Shown here one piece after another: positions 7,985 to 18,646 of a stretch of 45,778 bases of DNA. The notes under the pieces are model-generated. The model made no database searches. It saw only the letters and a list, made by a program, of their open reading frames with translations, and was not told the DNA's origin. The position numbers and the translations under genes are program-made. Each line of letters opens with the position of its first letter. Position 1 is the stretch's first letter. The DNA is taken from the NCBI GenBank assembly GCA_002686265.1, contig NZBA01000037.1, positions 1 to 45,778 of the forward strand, written 5' to 3'. The stretch is from Planctomycetota bacterium (GTDB lineage: Bacteria; Planctomycetota; UBA1135; GCA-002686595).

Positions 7985-8872
7985 CTAGCGGTGTAGGAGC
8001 TGCCGCAGGGCGGGCTCGAGCTCGGGAAACTCGAAGACGAAGCCGCTGTCCAGCGCGCGTTGGGCGCTGCAGCGCTGGCTGGCCGTCAGCACCCCCGCCA
8101 CCGGACCGAGGGCGGCGCGCAACGCGAGCGCGGGCACGGGGAAGAGCGTCGGCCGCTTCAGGACCCGGCCCAGGCAGCGCGTGAAGTCGCGGTTGGTGAG
8201 TGTCTCGGGCGCCGTCGCGTTGAGCGGACCAGTGATCGAGTCGTCGTCGGCGGCGTGGAGCAACAACTGGCAGAGGTCCTTGATGTGGATCCAACTCATC
8301 CAGTGCTTGCCCAGGCCGATCGTGCCGCCCAGGCCGAGGCGGAAGGGCGGCAGCATGCGCTGTAGGGCACCACCGTCGAGGCCGAGGACGATCCCCAGGC
8401 GCGCGGAGACCGCGCGCACGCCGAGCTCGGTGGCGTTCGCCGCCTCGCGCTCCCACTCGGCGCAGACGCTCGCCAGGAAGTCCGGGCCGGGTTCGGCCTG
8501 CTCGTTCAGGACCTCTTCGCCGCGCTCGCCGTAGTAGCCGATGGCGGAGGCGCAGACGAAGACCCGTGGCCGCGGGTCGGCCTGTTCCATGGCGGCCACC
8601 AGCTTGCGCGTGGAGGAGATGCGGCTGGTGCGGATGTGCTCCATCTGGTCGGCGCTCCAGCGCCGCCCGAAGATCGGCTCGCCCGCCAGGTGGAAGACCG
8701 CGTCGTAGCCCGAGAGGTCGGGGAGCCAGGGTGCGACGTCCACGTCCGCACGCGCCGTGCGCAGCGAGCTCGGCTCGCGGGAGACGATCGTCACGTGGTC
8801 GCGGCGGGCGGCCAAGCAGCCGGTCAGGAAGTTGCCGACGAAACCGCGTCCACCGGTGATGAGGGCTTTCAT
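7985..8872 (-). CDS. TIGR01777 (YfcH-type) NAD-dependent epimerase/dehydratase-like protein
   Basis: This is a 295-residue extended short-chain dehydrogenase-like protein. The N-terminal Rossmann motif is TGGRGFVG (residues 6-13), followed by YDAVFHLAGEPIFGRRW, the YYGERG region, and the C-terminal segment GPLNATAPETLTNRDF that typifies the YfcH/SDR39U1 group. Its substrate is unknown across the family. The start at 8872 was chosen because the Rossmann strand begins immediately (MKALITGG); upstream residues in the frame are arginine/serine-rich shadow sequence. It leads the pair with acpS and diverges from the sulfatase-like gene, with 100 bases between the two starts. Confidence 0.88.
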   Translation of the reverse strand: MKALITGGRGFVGNFLTGCLAARRDHVTIVSREPSSLRTARADVDVAPWLPDLSGYDAVFHLAGEPIFGRRWSADQMEHIRTSRISSTRKLVAAMEQADPRPRVFVCASAIGYYGERGEEVLNEQAEPGPDFLASVCAEWEREAANATELGVRAVSARLGIVLGLDGGALQRMLPPFRLGLGGTIGLGKHWMSWIHIKDLCQLLLHAADDDSITGPLNATAPETLTNRDFTRCLGRVLKRPTLFPVPALALRAALGPVAGVLTASQRCSAQRALDSGFVFEFPELEPALRQLLHR

Positions 8873-8972
8873 CTCGTTCGCTGAGCCGGGGGAGCCGCCG
8901 CCGGGCAGGCTCCCCGTCTCACTCGGGAGTCTACCGTAGGCCGAGGCTCGCTGACTACAATCGCGCAGCCCC

Positions 8973-10868
8973 ATGAGCACCCCGTACCTTCTCCCGGCCA
9001 CCGTCCTCGCCGTGCTCTGCGCCGCTGGGTCGAGCGCCTGCTCCGAAGAACCCGCGGAGCGCATCGAGGTACGTGAGGTCGTCGCCTCCTTGCTCGCCGG
9101 CGGCGAGCTGCGTCGGGACCTGCTCGTCAACGAGGCGTTCCCCGTGCGCCACGACCTGATCAAGCCTCGCGGCTCGGGAGTAGGGGTGTACGCAGCCCGC
9201 TCCGCACTCGAGCTCTCACCCCCCTCGCGCGTCAGCTACCGGATCCCAGACGCCTACGCGGGCCTGTGGTTCGACTTCTCGATCGCGATCATGAAGGGCT
9301 CCTACGCGGGGGAGGGAAGCGTGCGCTTTACCGCCGAGCTCGCCGGAGAGGTCGTCTTCGAGCGCTCGATTCCTTCGTCCGAGGCGACGCCGCGCGAGGA
9401 GCGCCGCTGGCACGACGAGCGCTTCCAGCTCGCCTCGGGAGGAGACTTGATCCTCTCGACCGCCTACGAGGGGGATCGATCCGTTCCACCGCGTGCGGCC
9501 GTGGGCCTCCTGCGGATCGTCGTTCCCTACGACATCCCGCGCGCTCCGGCCGATCCCGAGGAGCCCAACGTCGTGCTGATCGTGATCGACACCCTGCGCG
9601 CCGATCGCCTGCACACCTACGGGACCCCCGCCGAGGTCAGCCCGGCCATGGACGCCCTCGCCGCGCGCGGGGTTCTCTTCGAGCGCGCCTTCGCCAACGC
9701 GCCCTGGACCCTGCCTTCGACCGTCTCGATCCTGACGGGCATGTCGCCCCCCGAGCACGGCGTGGGGTTCACCGATTCGTTCACCGTGGCCGACTCGATC
9801 CTGACCCTGGCGGAGGCCTTCCAAGGTTCGGGTTTCACCACCGGGGCGATCGCCTGCAATCCGCTCATCTCGCCCGCGCGCAACTTCGACCAAGGCTTCG
9901 AGGAGTTCTTCGTCCACCACTGGCGCTCGGCGCCTCAAGTGGCCGAGGAGGCGGCTCGCTGGCTGCGCGACCACGCCGGGCGGCGCTTCTTCCTGTACCT
10001 GCACTTCGTCGATCCGCACTTCCCCTACGAGCCGTCCGCCGAGGTGGCCGAGCGCCTCGTTACGCCGCCGCCCGACGGCTACATCGGCGAGGAGCTCGAC
10101 CGCTTCCTGCGCGCCTGGTATCCCGATGGAACCGTCAGCGAGGATGTCGTGCGCGAGAGCGCGGCGCACCAGCTCGAGCTGTACGACGCCGAGATCTTCG
10201 AGGTCGATCGCGTCATCGGCGAGGTTACGGCTGTGCTCGAGGAGCTTGGCATCGCCGAGAACACCCTCGTCGCCGTGACGAGCGATCACGGCGAGGAGTT
10301 CCTCGAACACGGCTGGGCCGGACATCACAACCAGCTCTTCGACGAATCGACACGCGTCCCGTTGATCCTGGCGGGCCCGGGAGTGGCGGAAGGAGAGCGC
10401 GTGAGCATCGGCGTGGAAAACCGCCACGTAGCCTCGACCCTCCTGCGCCTGTGCGGCGTCGAGCCGACGAAGAACTTGCGCGGCCCGAGCCTCGTCGATC
10501 CCGCTGGGCTCGCGCGCCTCGCAAAACGGCCGGTGTTCATGACCAACACCAAGGGGCGCTGGGCGGATCTGAACGCGCGCAGCCTGCGGGAGCTCGGGCC
10601 TCTCCACAGCATCATCCACGAGGGCTGGCGGTTCGTCTGGTCTCCGGGCGGGAGCGAGGCGGGTGATCTGGTTGCGCTCTTCGATCTGCGCGAGGACCCC
10701 GGCGCCTTGCGCAACGTGGCGGACCAGCACCCCACGCGCGTCGCGGCCCTGCGCCAGCTGGGCGATCGGGTGATCACCGAGGGCCGGGCGCGCCAGCCGG
10801 CGCTGGTGCCGTCCACCGACGCCACCCTCGAGCTGTTGCGCGACATCGGCTACGTCGGCGACGACTAG
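8973..10868 (+). CDS. Sulfatase/alkaline-phosphatase-superfamily exported protein with non-standard active site
   Basis: The 631-residue protein has an N-terminal signal (hydrophobic residues 4-22, ending SSAC, a possible but weak lipobox). Residues 30-190 are a beta-rich N-terminal domain, and residues 195 to about 500 are the sulfatase-type domain. Metal ligands are visible in VLIVIDTLRADRL and in VTSDHGEEFLEHG plus GHHN. The normal sulfatase nucleophile motif C/S-x-P-x-R is replaced by T246-L-P-S-T250, as in NAPWTLPSTVSILTG. There is thus neither a formylglycine cysteine/serine nor its arginine. A threonine nucleophile is typical of phosphoethanolamine and phosphoglycerol transferases in the same superfamily, so it may act on phosphoesters. 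That is inference. Confidence 0.85.
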   Translation: MSTPYLLPATVLAVLCAAGSSACSEEPAERIEVREVVASLLAGGELRRDLLVNEAFPVRHDLIKPRGSGVGVYAARSALELSPPSRVSYRIPDAYAGLWFDFSIAIMKGSYAGEGSVRFTAELAGEVVFERSIPSSEATPREERRWHDERFQLASGGDLILSTAYEGDRSVPPRAAVGLLRIVVPYDIPRAPADPEEPNVVLIVIDTLRADRLHTYGTPAEVSPAMDALAARGVLFERAFANAPWTLPSTVSILTGMSPPEHGVGFTDSFTVADSILTLAEAFQGSGFTTGAIACNPLISPARNFDQGFEEFFVHHWRSAPQVAEEAARWLRDHAGRRFFLYLHFVDPHFPYEPSAEVAERLVTPPPDGYIGEELDRFLRAWYPDGTVSEDVVRESAAHQLELYDAEIFEVDRVIGEVTAVLEELGIAENTLVAVTSDHGEEFLEHGWAGHHNQLFDESTRVPLILAGPGVAEGERVSIGVENRHVASTLLRLCGVEPTKNLRGPSLVDPAGLARLAKRPVFMTNTKGRWADLNARSLRELGPLHSIIHEGWRFVWSPGGSEAGDLVALFDLREDPGALRNVADQHPTRVAALRQLGDRVITEGRARQPALVPSTDATLELLRDIGYVGDD

Positions 10869-11009
10869 GAGCCGGTCGAGCGCGGCCGGCGGCGCGACGC
10901 CGACCTCGTCCTGGATGCAGCGCGGCGGGGGACGTCGCGTGCGGGCCGAGGGGCCGGCGCGCGCGCGGCGAGAGGACGGAGGCGCCCGCGGGCGCCTGGC
11001 GACGGACGC

Positions 11010-11587
11010 CTAGGCGGGTTCCAGGACGAAGAGCGCGTCGCCCGCGGCGACCTCGGCTCCGTCCTCCACGGCCCAGCGGATGAAGCGCGCGCGCTCGGGC
11101 AGGCCGTCCACGGCTCGGTACACGATCTGCGTGAAGGTCTTCATCACCTCGATCAGGCCGACGGCCACCCCTGCGGTGAGGTCCTCTCCCGGCGTGAGGT
11201 AGGGCGGACGCTCGGGACCGGGGCGGTGGTAGAAGCGCCCCGTCTGGGGCGCGCGCAGGACGAGACCGTCGCGCGCCGCCTCGTCGGGCGGCGGGGCCTG
11301 CTCGGGGGTGTCGGCGGTGCCGCCGACGGCCTCGAGCTCGTAGAGCAGGTCGCGGTAGGCGACAGGCGCGCGCACGCGGACGGGCGGGGCGTTAGCGATG
11401 CGCCCGAGGACACCCTTCGGCACGACCAGCGTCACGTCGCGGCCGAGGATGCGCAGGACGCCCGCGCTCTCGCCCGGGCCCACGACGGCGCCCCGCGCCC
11501 GCGGGCAAGTGAAGGTGCCGACGGCGGGGGAGCGCAGGGTGCTTCCCGACCCGGTGCGCTCGACCAACAGCACGAGGGTCTCCCGAT

Positions 11588-11591
<4 letters not shown>
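11010..11591 (-). CDS. Biotin carboxyl carrier protein of acyl-CoA carboxylase
   Basis: The 193-residue protein ends in a biotinyl/lipoyl domain (about residues 115-193) containing the modification site IEVMKTF, where the lysine would carry biotin; V-M-K in place of the usual A-M-K occurs in some carriers. The first half ([11 protein letters not shown] ... [11 protein letters not shown] ... [10 protein letters not shown]) reads like a second, degenerate copy of the same fold without the lysine. The ATG overlaps the TGA of the carboxyltransferase gene by four bases, implying translational coupling. It is the third gene of the carboxylase operon, and the carrier shuttles CO2 between the two catalytic subunits encoded upstream. 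Confidence 0.85.
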
Positions 11592-13315
<1,724 letters not shown>

Positions 13316-13319
13316 GGCT

Positions 13320-14684
<1,365 letters not shown>

Positions 14685-14762
14685 GGACTCGGCGGGCTTG
14701 CGCCCGCGGCGCAGAGCCTATCAGTCCGGTGGCGCGGACGGGTAGGATCGCCTCCACCGACC

Positions 14763-16763
14763 ATGCGGCTCCTCCCGGTCTGTCTCCTCGCCTGCACCAT
14801 CGCTCCCGCCGGATCGATGGCGACGCGCCACGCTCCCGACGAGGCGCAGGCGTGGCTCGATCGCCTCGCCGCCCCCTCGGCCGACGAGCGGGACCGAGCC
14901 CAGCGCTGGCTGGCCGTGCACCTCGTGCGCGACGACTACGCCGCGCTGGCGCGTGCCGCCGAGGATGGCGATGCTGAGCTCGTGCGGCGCCTGGCCGGCG
15001 CCCTGGCCGCCGACGACCGCCACTTGGCCCTGGCGGCTCTGCTCCTGGTCGAGGATGCCCCGGCCCTCGCGGCCTTGGGCGCCGACGTTCTCGAGGAGCT
15101 CGTGTCCGCCTGGTGCCCGGGGGCGTCGGACCTCAGAGCGCCGCGTGGGACCGTGATCAGGGCCCTGGCGCGCGTCGGCGAGCACCGCTTCGAGCTTTCC
15201 GCCGGGGTTGTCTCTCTCCCGCGCCTTGCGGCGCGCCTGGCGCGCCTGGGGGATCTGGGGGTCCCGCTGGTCGTCGACCCGCGCCTCGAAGGGCGCGCGC
15301 CGCGTGCGCTCACGGAGCGGACCGGTACCGCCTGCGATCTCCTGGCCGAGCTCGCCCACGCCGGCCGCCTGTCCCTCTCGGGCGTGGGGGACTGGGAGGC
15401 CGAGCAGCCCGGCGCGGGCGCCTTCGTTCTGATCGCTCCGCGGGGCGGCCGGAGCGACTCGGGGGTGGAGCTCTTGCGCGCCTGGTGCGCCTCGGTCCAG
15501 CGCGCCGACGAGCGGGCCTCCGCCGCGGCGCGCGCCTTGGCCGCCAGCGGCTGGCCGGCCGCCCTCGCCTGGCTCGAGCGCTCCTGGTTCGAGCGCGACC
15601 ACGCCGCCGCTCTCGACGGTCTTCTGGCGGCCGCCGCCCGTGGGCGCATCGCTCCGGTCCTGTGCCTGGACGAGGGACGGCGGCGCGTGATCGCCGCCGC
15701 GGACGAGGGCCTGGCCCGAGGCGACGCGGTGGGCCGCCGTCGGGCCGAGGAGGTGGCGCGTGCCCTCGCCCGCGCCGGTTCGCTCTCGCCCTTGGGGGAG
15801 GATCTCTCCCCCGCGCTGCTCGCCGGTTGGGATGCCGGCGACGAGGAGCGGACCTGGGTGCGCCTGACGGCCCTCGAGGGGCGCGGCGCCTTGGCGCCGG
15901 CGGTGCTCGCGCGGGTCGTCGAGATGGCCGAGCGCCCGGCCGGTTCGGTCGCTCTGCGCCGCGCGGCCCTGCGCGTCCTCGCGGGCTTGACTCGGCCGCC
16001 CGAGGAGCTGCGCGTGGCCGGCCTCGGGGCCTTGTGGGCGGCGAGTGGAGTGAACGGTGGCCAAGCCGAGCTGGGGGACCTGCTGGCGGCCGTCGGTGGC
16101 GTCGATCCCGACGCGGCGGAGGTGCCCGCGCCTCTGCGCTTCGACGCCTTGGCACGAGCGGAGCGCGGCGCGGCGGCCCTGGCCTTGCTGCTGCAATCGA
16201 TGGCCGAGCGCGCCGCGCCGACGACGCGCCGAGAGTGGGTGCGCGCCCTCGCCCGCCGCGTCGAGCGCGAGGGCGCCACGAGCACCGCGCGCTTGCTCGA
16301 GCCCGGCTTCACCGCCGCCCACGCGCCCGCAAACGAAGCCCTGATGGGCCTGGCCCTCGAGGCCGGCTGCCTGGCCCCGACCTTTGAGGTGCGGCTGTTC
16401 GAGCGCTTGCGCGAGGGCGGTGCCAGTGCTCCCGGCGAGTTGCGCCTGCTGGGCGAGTTGGGCGCGGGGCCGCGCGGTTCGAGCGCCCGCGAGCTCCTGC
16501 TGGCGCGCCTGGACGAGCTGGCCGCGGCCCCCGGCGGCGACCCCGCCGCCGCCGAGGAGCTGGCGGCGGCCTTCGATGCGGCCGCCCGCCGTCTGGCGGA
16601 GGCGCGCCGGGACGACCTCCTCGCCCGCTTCGTGGCCGCCGCGCACATCGCGACGGCCGAACCGACCCACCCGCTCCACCGACGTCTGGCTGCCCCCGCC
16701 TGGCCCCCACCGCGCCTGCCGCGCGCGACGCCCTTGTCCGCCCTCGAGCGTTCCCTGCCCTGA
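14763..16763 (+). CDS. Secreted, Ala/Leu/Arg-rich helical (HEAT-like) protein, unknown function
   Basis: I do not recognise this 666-residue protein. It has a signal peptide (MRLLPVCLLACTIAPAGSMA). The rest is almost wholly alpha-helical by composition, with repeated A-L-A-R-A-type amphipathic stretches about 35-45 residues apart. Examples are WLDRLAAPSADERDRAQRWL, EDGDAELVRRLAGALAADDR and LVSLP-free turns around Asp/Gly. This suggests a HEAT- or armadillo-like solenoid. One non-repeat island near residues 140-225 (VVSLPRLAARL ... GVPLVVDPRLEG ... GTACDLLAELAHAGRLSLSGVGDW) resembles a small alpha/beta domain of the secretin/STN type. No catalytic motif is seen. The start is the first ATG giving a signal peptide, 78 bases from the divergent accC start. 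Confidence 0.75.
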   Translation: MRLLPVCLLACTIAPAGSMATRHAPDEAQAWLDRLAAPSADERDRAQRWLAVHLVRDDYAALARAAEDGDAELVRRLAGALAADDRHLALAALLLVEDAPALAALGADVLEELVSAWCPGASDLRAPRGTVIRALARVGEHRFELSAGVVSLPRLAARLARLGDLGVPLVVDPRLEGRAPRALTERTGTACDLLAELAHAGRLSLSGVGDWEAEQPGAGAFVLIAPRGGRSDSGVELLRAWCASVQRADERASAAARALAASGWPAALAWLERSWFERDHAAALDGLLAAAARGRIAPVLCLDEGRRRVIAAADEGLARGDAVGRRRAEEVARALARAGSLSPLGEDLSPALLAGWDAGDEERTWVRLTALEGRGALAPAVLARVVEMAERPAGSVALRRAALRVLAGLTRPPEELRVAGLGALWAASGVNGGQAELGDLLAAVGGVDPDAAEVPAPLRFDALARAERGAAALALLLQSMAERAAPTTRREWVRALARRVEREGATSTARLLEPGFTAAHAPANEALMGLALEAGCLAPTFEVRLFERLREGGASAPGELRLLGELGAGPRGSSARELLLARLDELAAAPGGDPAAAEELAAAFDAAARRLAEARRDDLLARFVAAAHIATAEPTHPLHRRLAAPAWPPPRLPRATPLSALERSLP

Positions 16764-16880
16764 GCAGGCCGGGCCGCGCGGGCGGAGAATGGCGGCGATT
16801 GGCCTTGGTACTTCCCTCGCGGCCGCCGATGAGCAAGATGGGGCGTGCGCGATCCCCGCCCCGCCACAACGAGCGATTCC

Positions 16881-17660
16881 ATGGACGAGAACCCCGAGAC
16901 CACCCAAGCCGTCCCCTCCGACGAGCACAGTTCCGCCGGGGAGTCCGCACCGGCGGGGGGCGCCTCGAGCGCTACCGGGCTGTTGGACCGGGCGGATCCA
17001 GACGAGGCGCGCGCGACGCCCGTGCGTCGTGAGGAGATCCAGATGATCGGTGATCCGCGCGGGCGGATCGCCGAGCAGTTCCGCAGCCTGCGCAACTCGA
17101 TCATCGCCCTCAACCCCGACGGCGCCCCGCGCACGATCGTCTTGACCAGCGCCGTGGAGGGAGAGGGCAAGACCGTCTCGAGCCTCAACCTGGCGATCGC
17201 CCTCGCGGAGCTGCCGGGTACCCAGGCGCTCGTCGTCGACGGCGACTTGCACGCACCGGCCGTGGAGGAGCTCCTCGGCATCCCGCGCCGTCAGGGTCTG
17301 GCTGACATCCTGCGCGGCACCTGTGGCATCGACGCCGCGATCCGCTCGACTTCGATCGCTCAGGTTTCCCTGATGGGGGCGGGTACCCTGCCCGAGAATC
17401 CCTCCAAGCTGCTGGGCTCCGAGCGCATGCGCACGGTCCTGAACTCCCTCAAGCAGCGCTACTCCTACGTCCTGATCGACACGCCGGCGGCCATGTCGAT
17501 CAGCGACGCCAGCCTGCTCGGCGCCATCGCCGACGGCATCGTGCTCGTCGTGCGCCTCGAGTCCACGCCGCGCCCCTACGTCGAGCAGACGCTGAACGAT
17601 CTCGAGGCCATGGGTGGCAATGTCCTGGGCACCTGCCTGACGGGCGCGCACCCCCAGTAG
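16881..17660 (+). CDS. CpsD/CapB-like (BY-kinase/ParA-family) P-loop ATPase
   Basis: The 259-residue protein has the cytoplasmic P-loop domain of bacterial tyrosine autokinases: Walker A in SAVEGEGKT (residues 90-98), Walker A' in LVVDGDLHAP and Walker B in YVLIDTPAA. EQFRSLRNSI just before the ATPase core matches the R-x-L-R-x-N segment these kinases use for ring contacts. The membrane activator domain and the C-terminal tyrosine cluster are absent. It could therefore be a kinase activated in trans, or a ParA-like ATPase for exopolysaccharide assembly. Residues 1-50 are acidic and low-complexity. A GTG at 16845 would add 12 residues. No polysaccharide genes adjoin it, though a FemAB-like gene lies about 7.7 kb downstream. 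Confidence 0.8.
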   Translation: MDENPETTQAVPSDEHSSAGESAPAGGASSATGLLDRADPDEARATPVRREEIQMIGDPRGRIAEQFRSLRNSIIALNPDGAPRTIVLTSAVEGEGKTVSSLNLAIALAELPGTQALVVDGDLHAPAVEELLGIPRRQGLADILRGTCGIDAAIRSTSIAQVSLMGAGTLPENPSKLLGSERMRTVLNSLKQRYSYVLIDTPAAMSISDASLLGAIADGIVLVVRLESTPRPYVEQTLNDLEAMGGNVLGTCLTGAHPQ

Positions 17661-17670
17661 GCCGCCGCGA

Positions 17671-18627
17671 TCACTCCTCCCTTCTGCGGGCGCGCTCACG
17701 ACGCGTGCGCGCCAGGACGCGGTGGCCGAGGGGGCGGCCGGTGCGGGCCGAGCGCACGAGGGCTCCGACGTGGGCGGCTTCCCAGGTCAGGGCGCGCGCG
17801 TGATCGACGTAGGCGCGTTCGCGGCGTCGGAACTCGGCTGTGTGGTGGCGGCGGCCGGCACCTCGCCGCTCGCTGGGCAGGATTGCGTGCAGGAGCTCGT
17901 GGTGGAGCACGGCCCCCACGAACCAGCGAGGGACCGCCTCCTGATCGAGGACTGGATGGATGCGAATCAGGCGCGTGCGCGGCTGGAAGCTCCCCAAGAC
18001 CAGCCGGCCGCGCGATGTGCTGCGTGCGCGCCGGCCCCAGGTGACCCCCGGTGTCGGCAGCTCGCGGCCGAAGGCGTCCGGGAAGCAATCGGCGACGAGA
18101 GCGCTGGTCAGGGGTGCGAGGTCGTGGTGGGCGCCCCTCGGCCGAAGGCGCGTGGGGCGCTCGCCGCTCGCCGGGAGGGCCGCCAAGGCGGCCTCCAGCC
18201 ACTCGTCCAGCTCGCACGACGCCCGGCGCGCGCGGCGCCCGACGCACAGCCAGCGGCCGAGTGCCGCGCGCACTCGGGTCGGGGCCAGGGCGAAGAGGGT
18301 GTGCAGGCGCACGACGCGACCGCCGCGCAGGGTGGGGGTCGCGCGCAGCTCGCGCGGTGTCGGATCGCGGGCCACCACCGGCTGGGTGCGCGAACGACCG
18401 TAACGCACCCGCACGGGGCGGCCGAGGGAGCGGGCGAGCTCTGACTCCCAAACCTCGACGGGGATCGGCGCGGGCTCGCTCACGGTGCCCGGCCCCTCCG
18501 CCACGAGCGCCGGCCCAGCGGGGTGCGCCGGCTCGGCGAACAAGCTGGCGGTGGTGTCGCGGCGCGCTGCGGCCATCTCGGCTCCAGCATGGGCTTCCGG
18601 CGCCGCCGGACCAGCACGCCGGGGCAT
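17671..18627 (-). CDS. SprT-like zinc metalloprotease domain protein
   Basis: The C-terminal half of this 318-residue protein carries an SprT-type zinc site: HHELLHAIL gives H243-E244-x-x-H247, and HHTAEF supplies the third histidine (H262). The spacing, with an aromatic after H-x3, matches the SprT/Spartan group. The first 160 residues are Arg/Ala/Pro-rich and low in recognisable structure, except for residues 55-135, which may be a small folded domain. Function is unknown; relatives include DNA-protein crosslink proteases, but nothing here shows that activity. The alternative start at 18576 (MAAARRD) is as plausible as 18627. Its start lies 19 bases after the stop of the gene upstream, and it converges tightly (10 bases) on the CpsD-like gene. 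Confidence 0.7.
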   Translation of the reverse strand: MPRRAGPAAPEAHAGAEMAAARRDTTASLFAEPAHPAGPALVAEGPGTVSEPAPIPVEVWESELARSLGRPVRVRYGRSRTQPVVARDPTPRELRATPTLRGGRVVRLHTLFALAPTRVRAALGRWLCVGRRARRASCELDEWLEAALAALPASGERPTRLRPRGAHHDLAPLTSALVADCFPDAFGRELPTPGVTWGRRARSTSRGRLVLGSFQPRTRLIRIHPVLDQEAVPRWFVGAVLHHELLHAILPSERRGAGRRHHTAEFRRRERAYVDHARALTWEAAHVGALVRSARTGRPLGHRVLARTRRERARRREE

Positions 18628-18646
18628 CTGCGGCCCACCCGCCGGC

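Noticed and set aside
10869..11009. Possible small gene or terminator between convergent genes
   Set aside because: Only GC-rich sequence without a T-run or a credible frame; nothing can be supported.
14721..17699. A 992-codon minus-strand frame antisense to two plus-strand genes
   Set aside because: It is a shadow of the HEAT-like and CpsD-like genes; the sequence is low-complexity Arg/Gly/Gln with no domain, and such long antisense frames are normal at this GC content.
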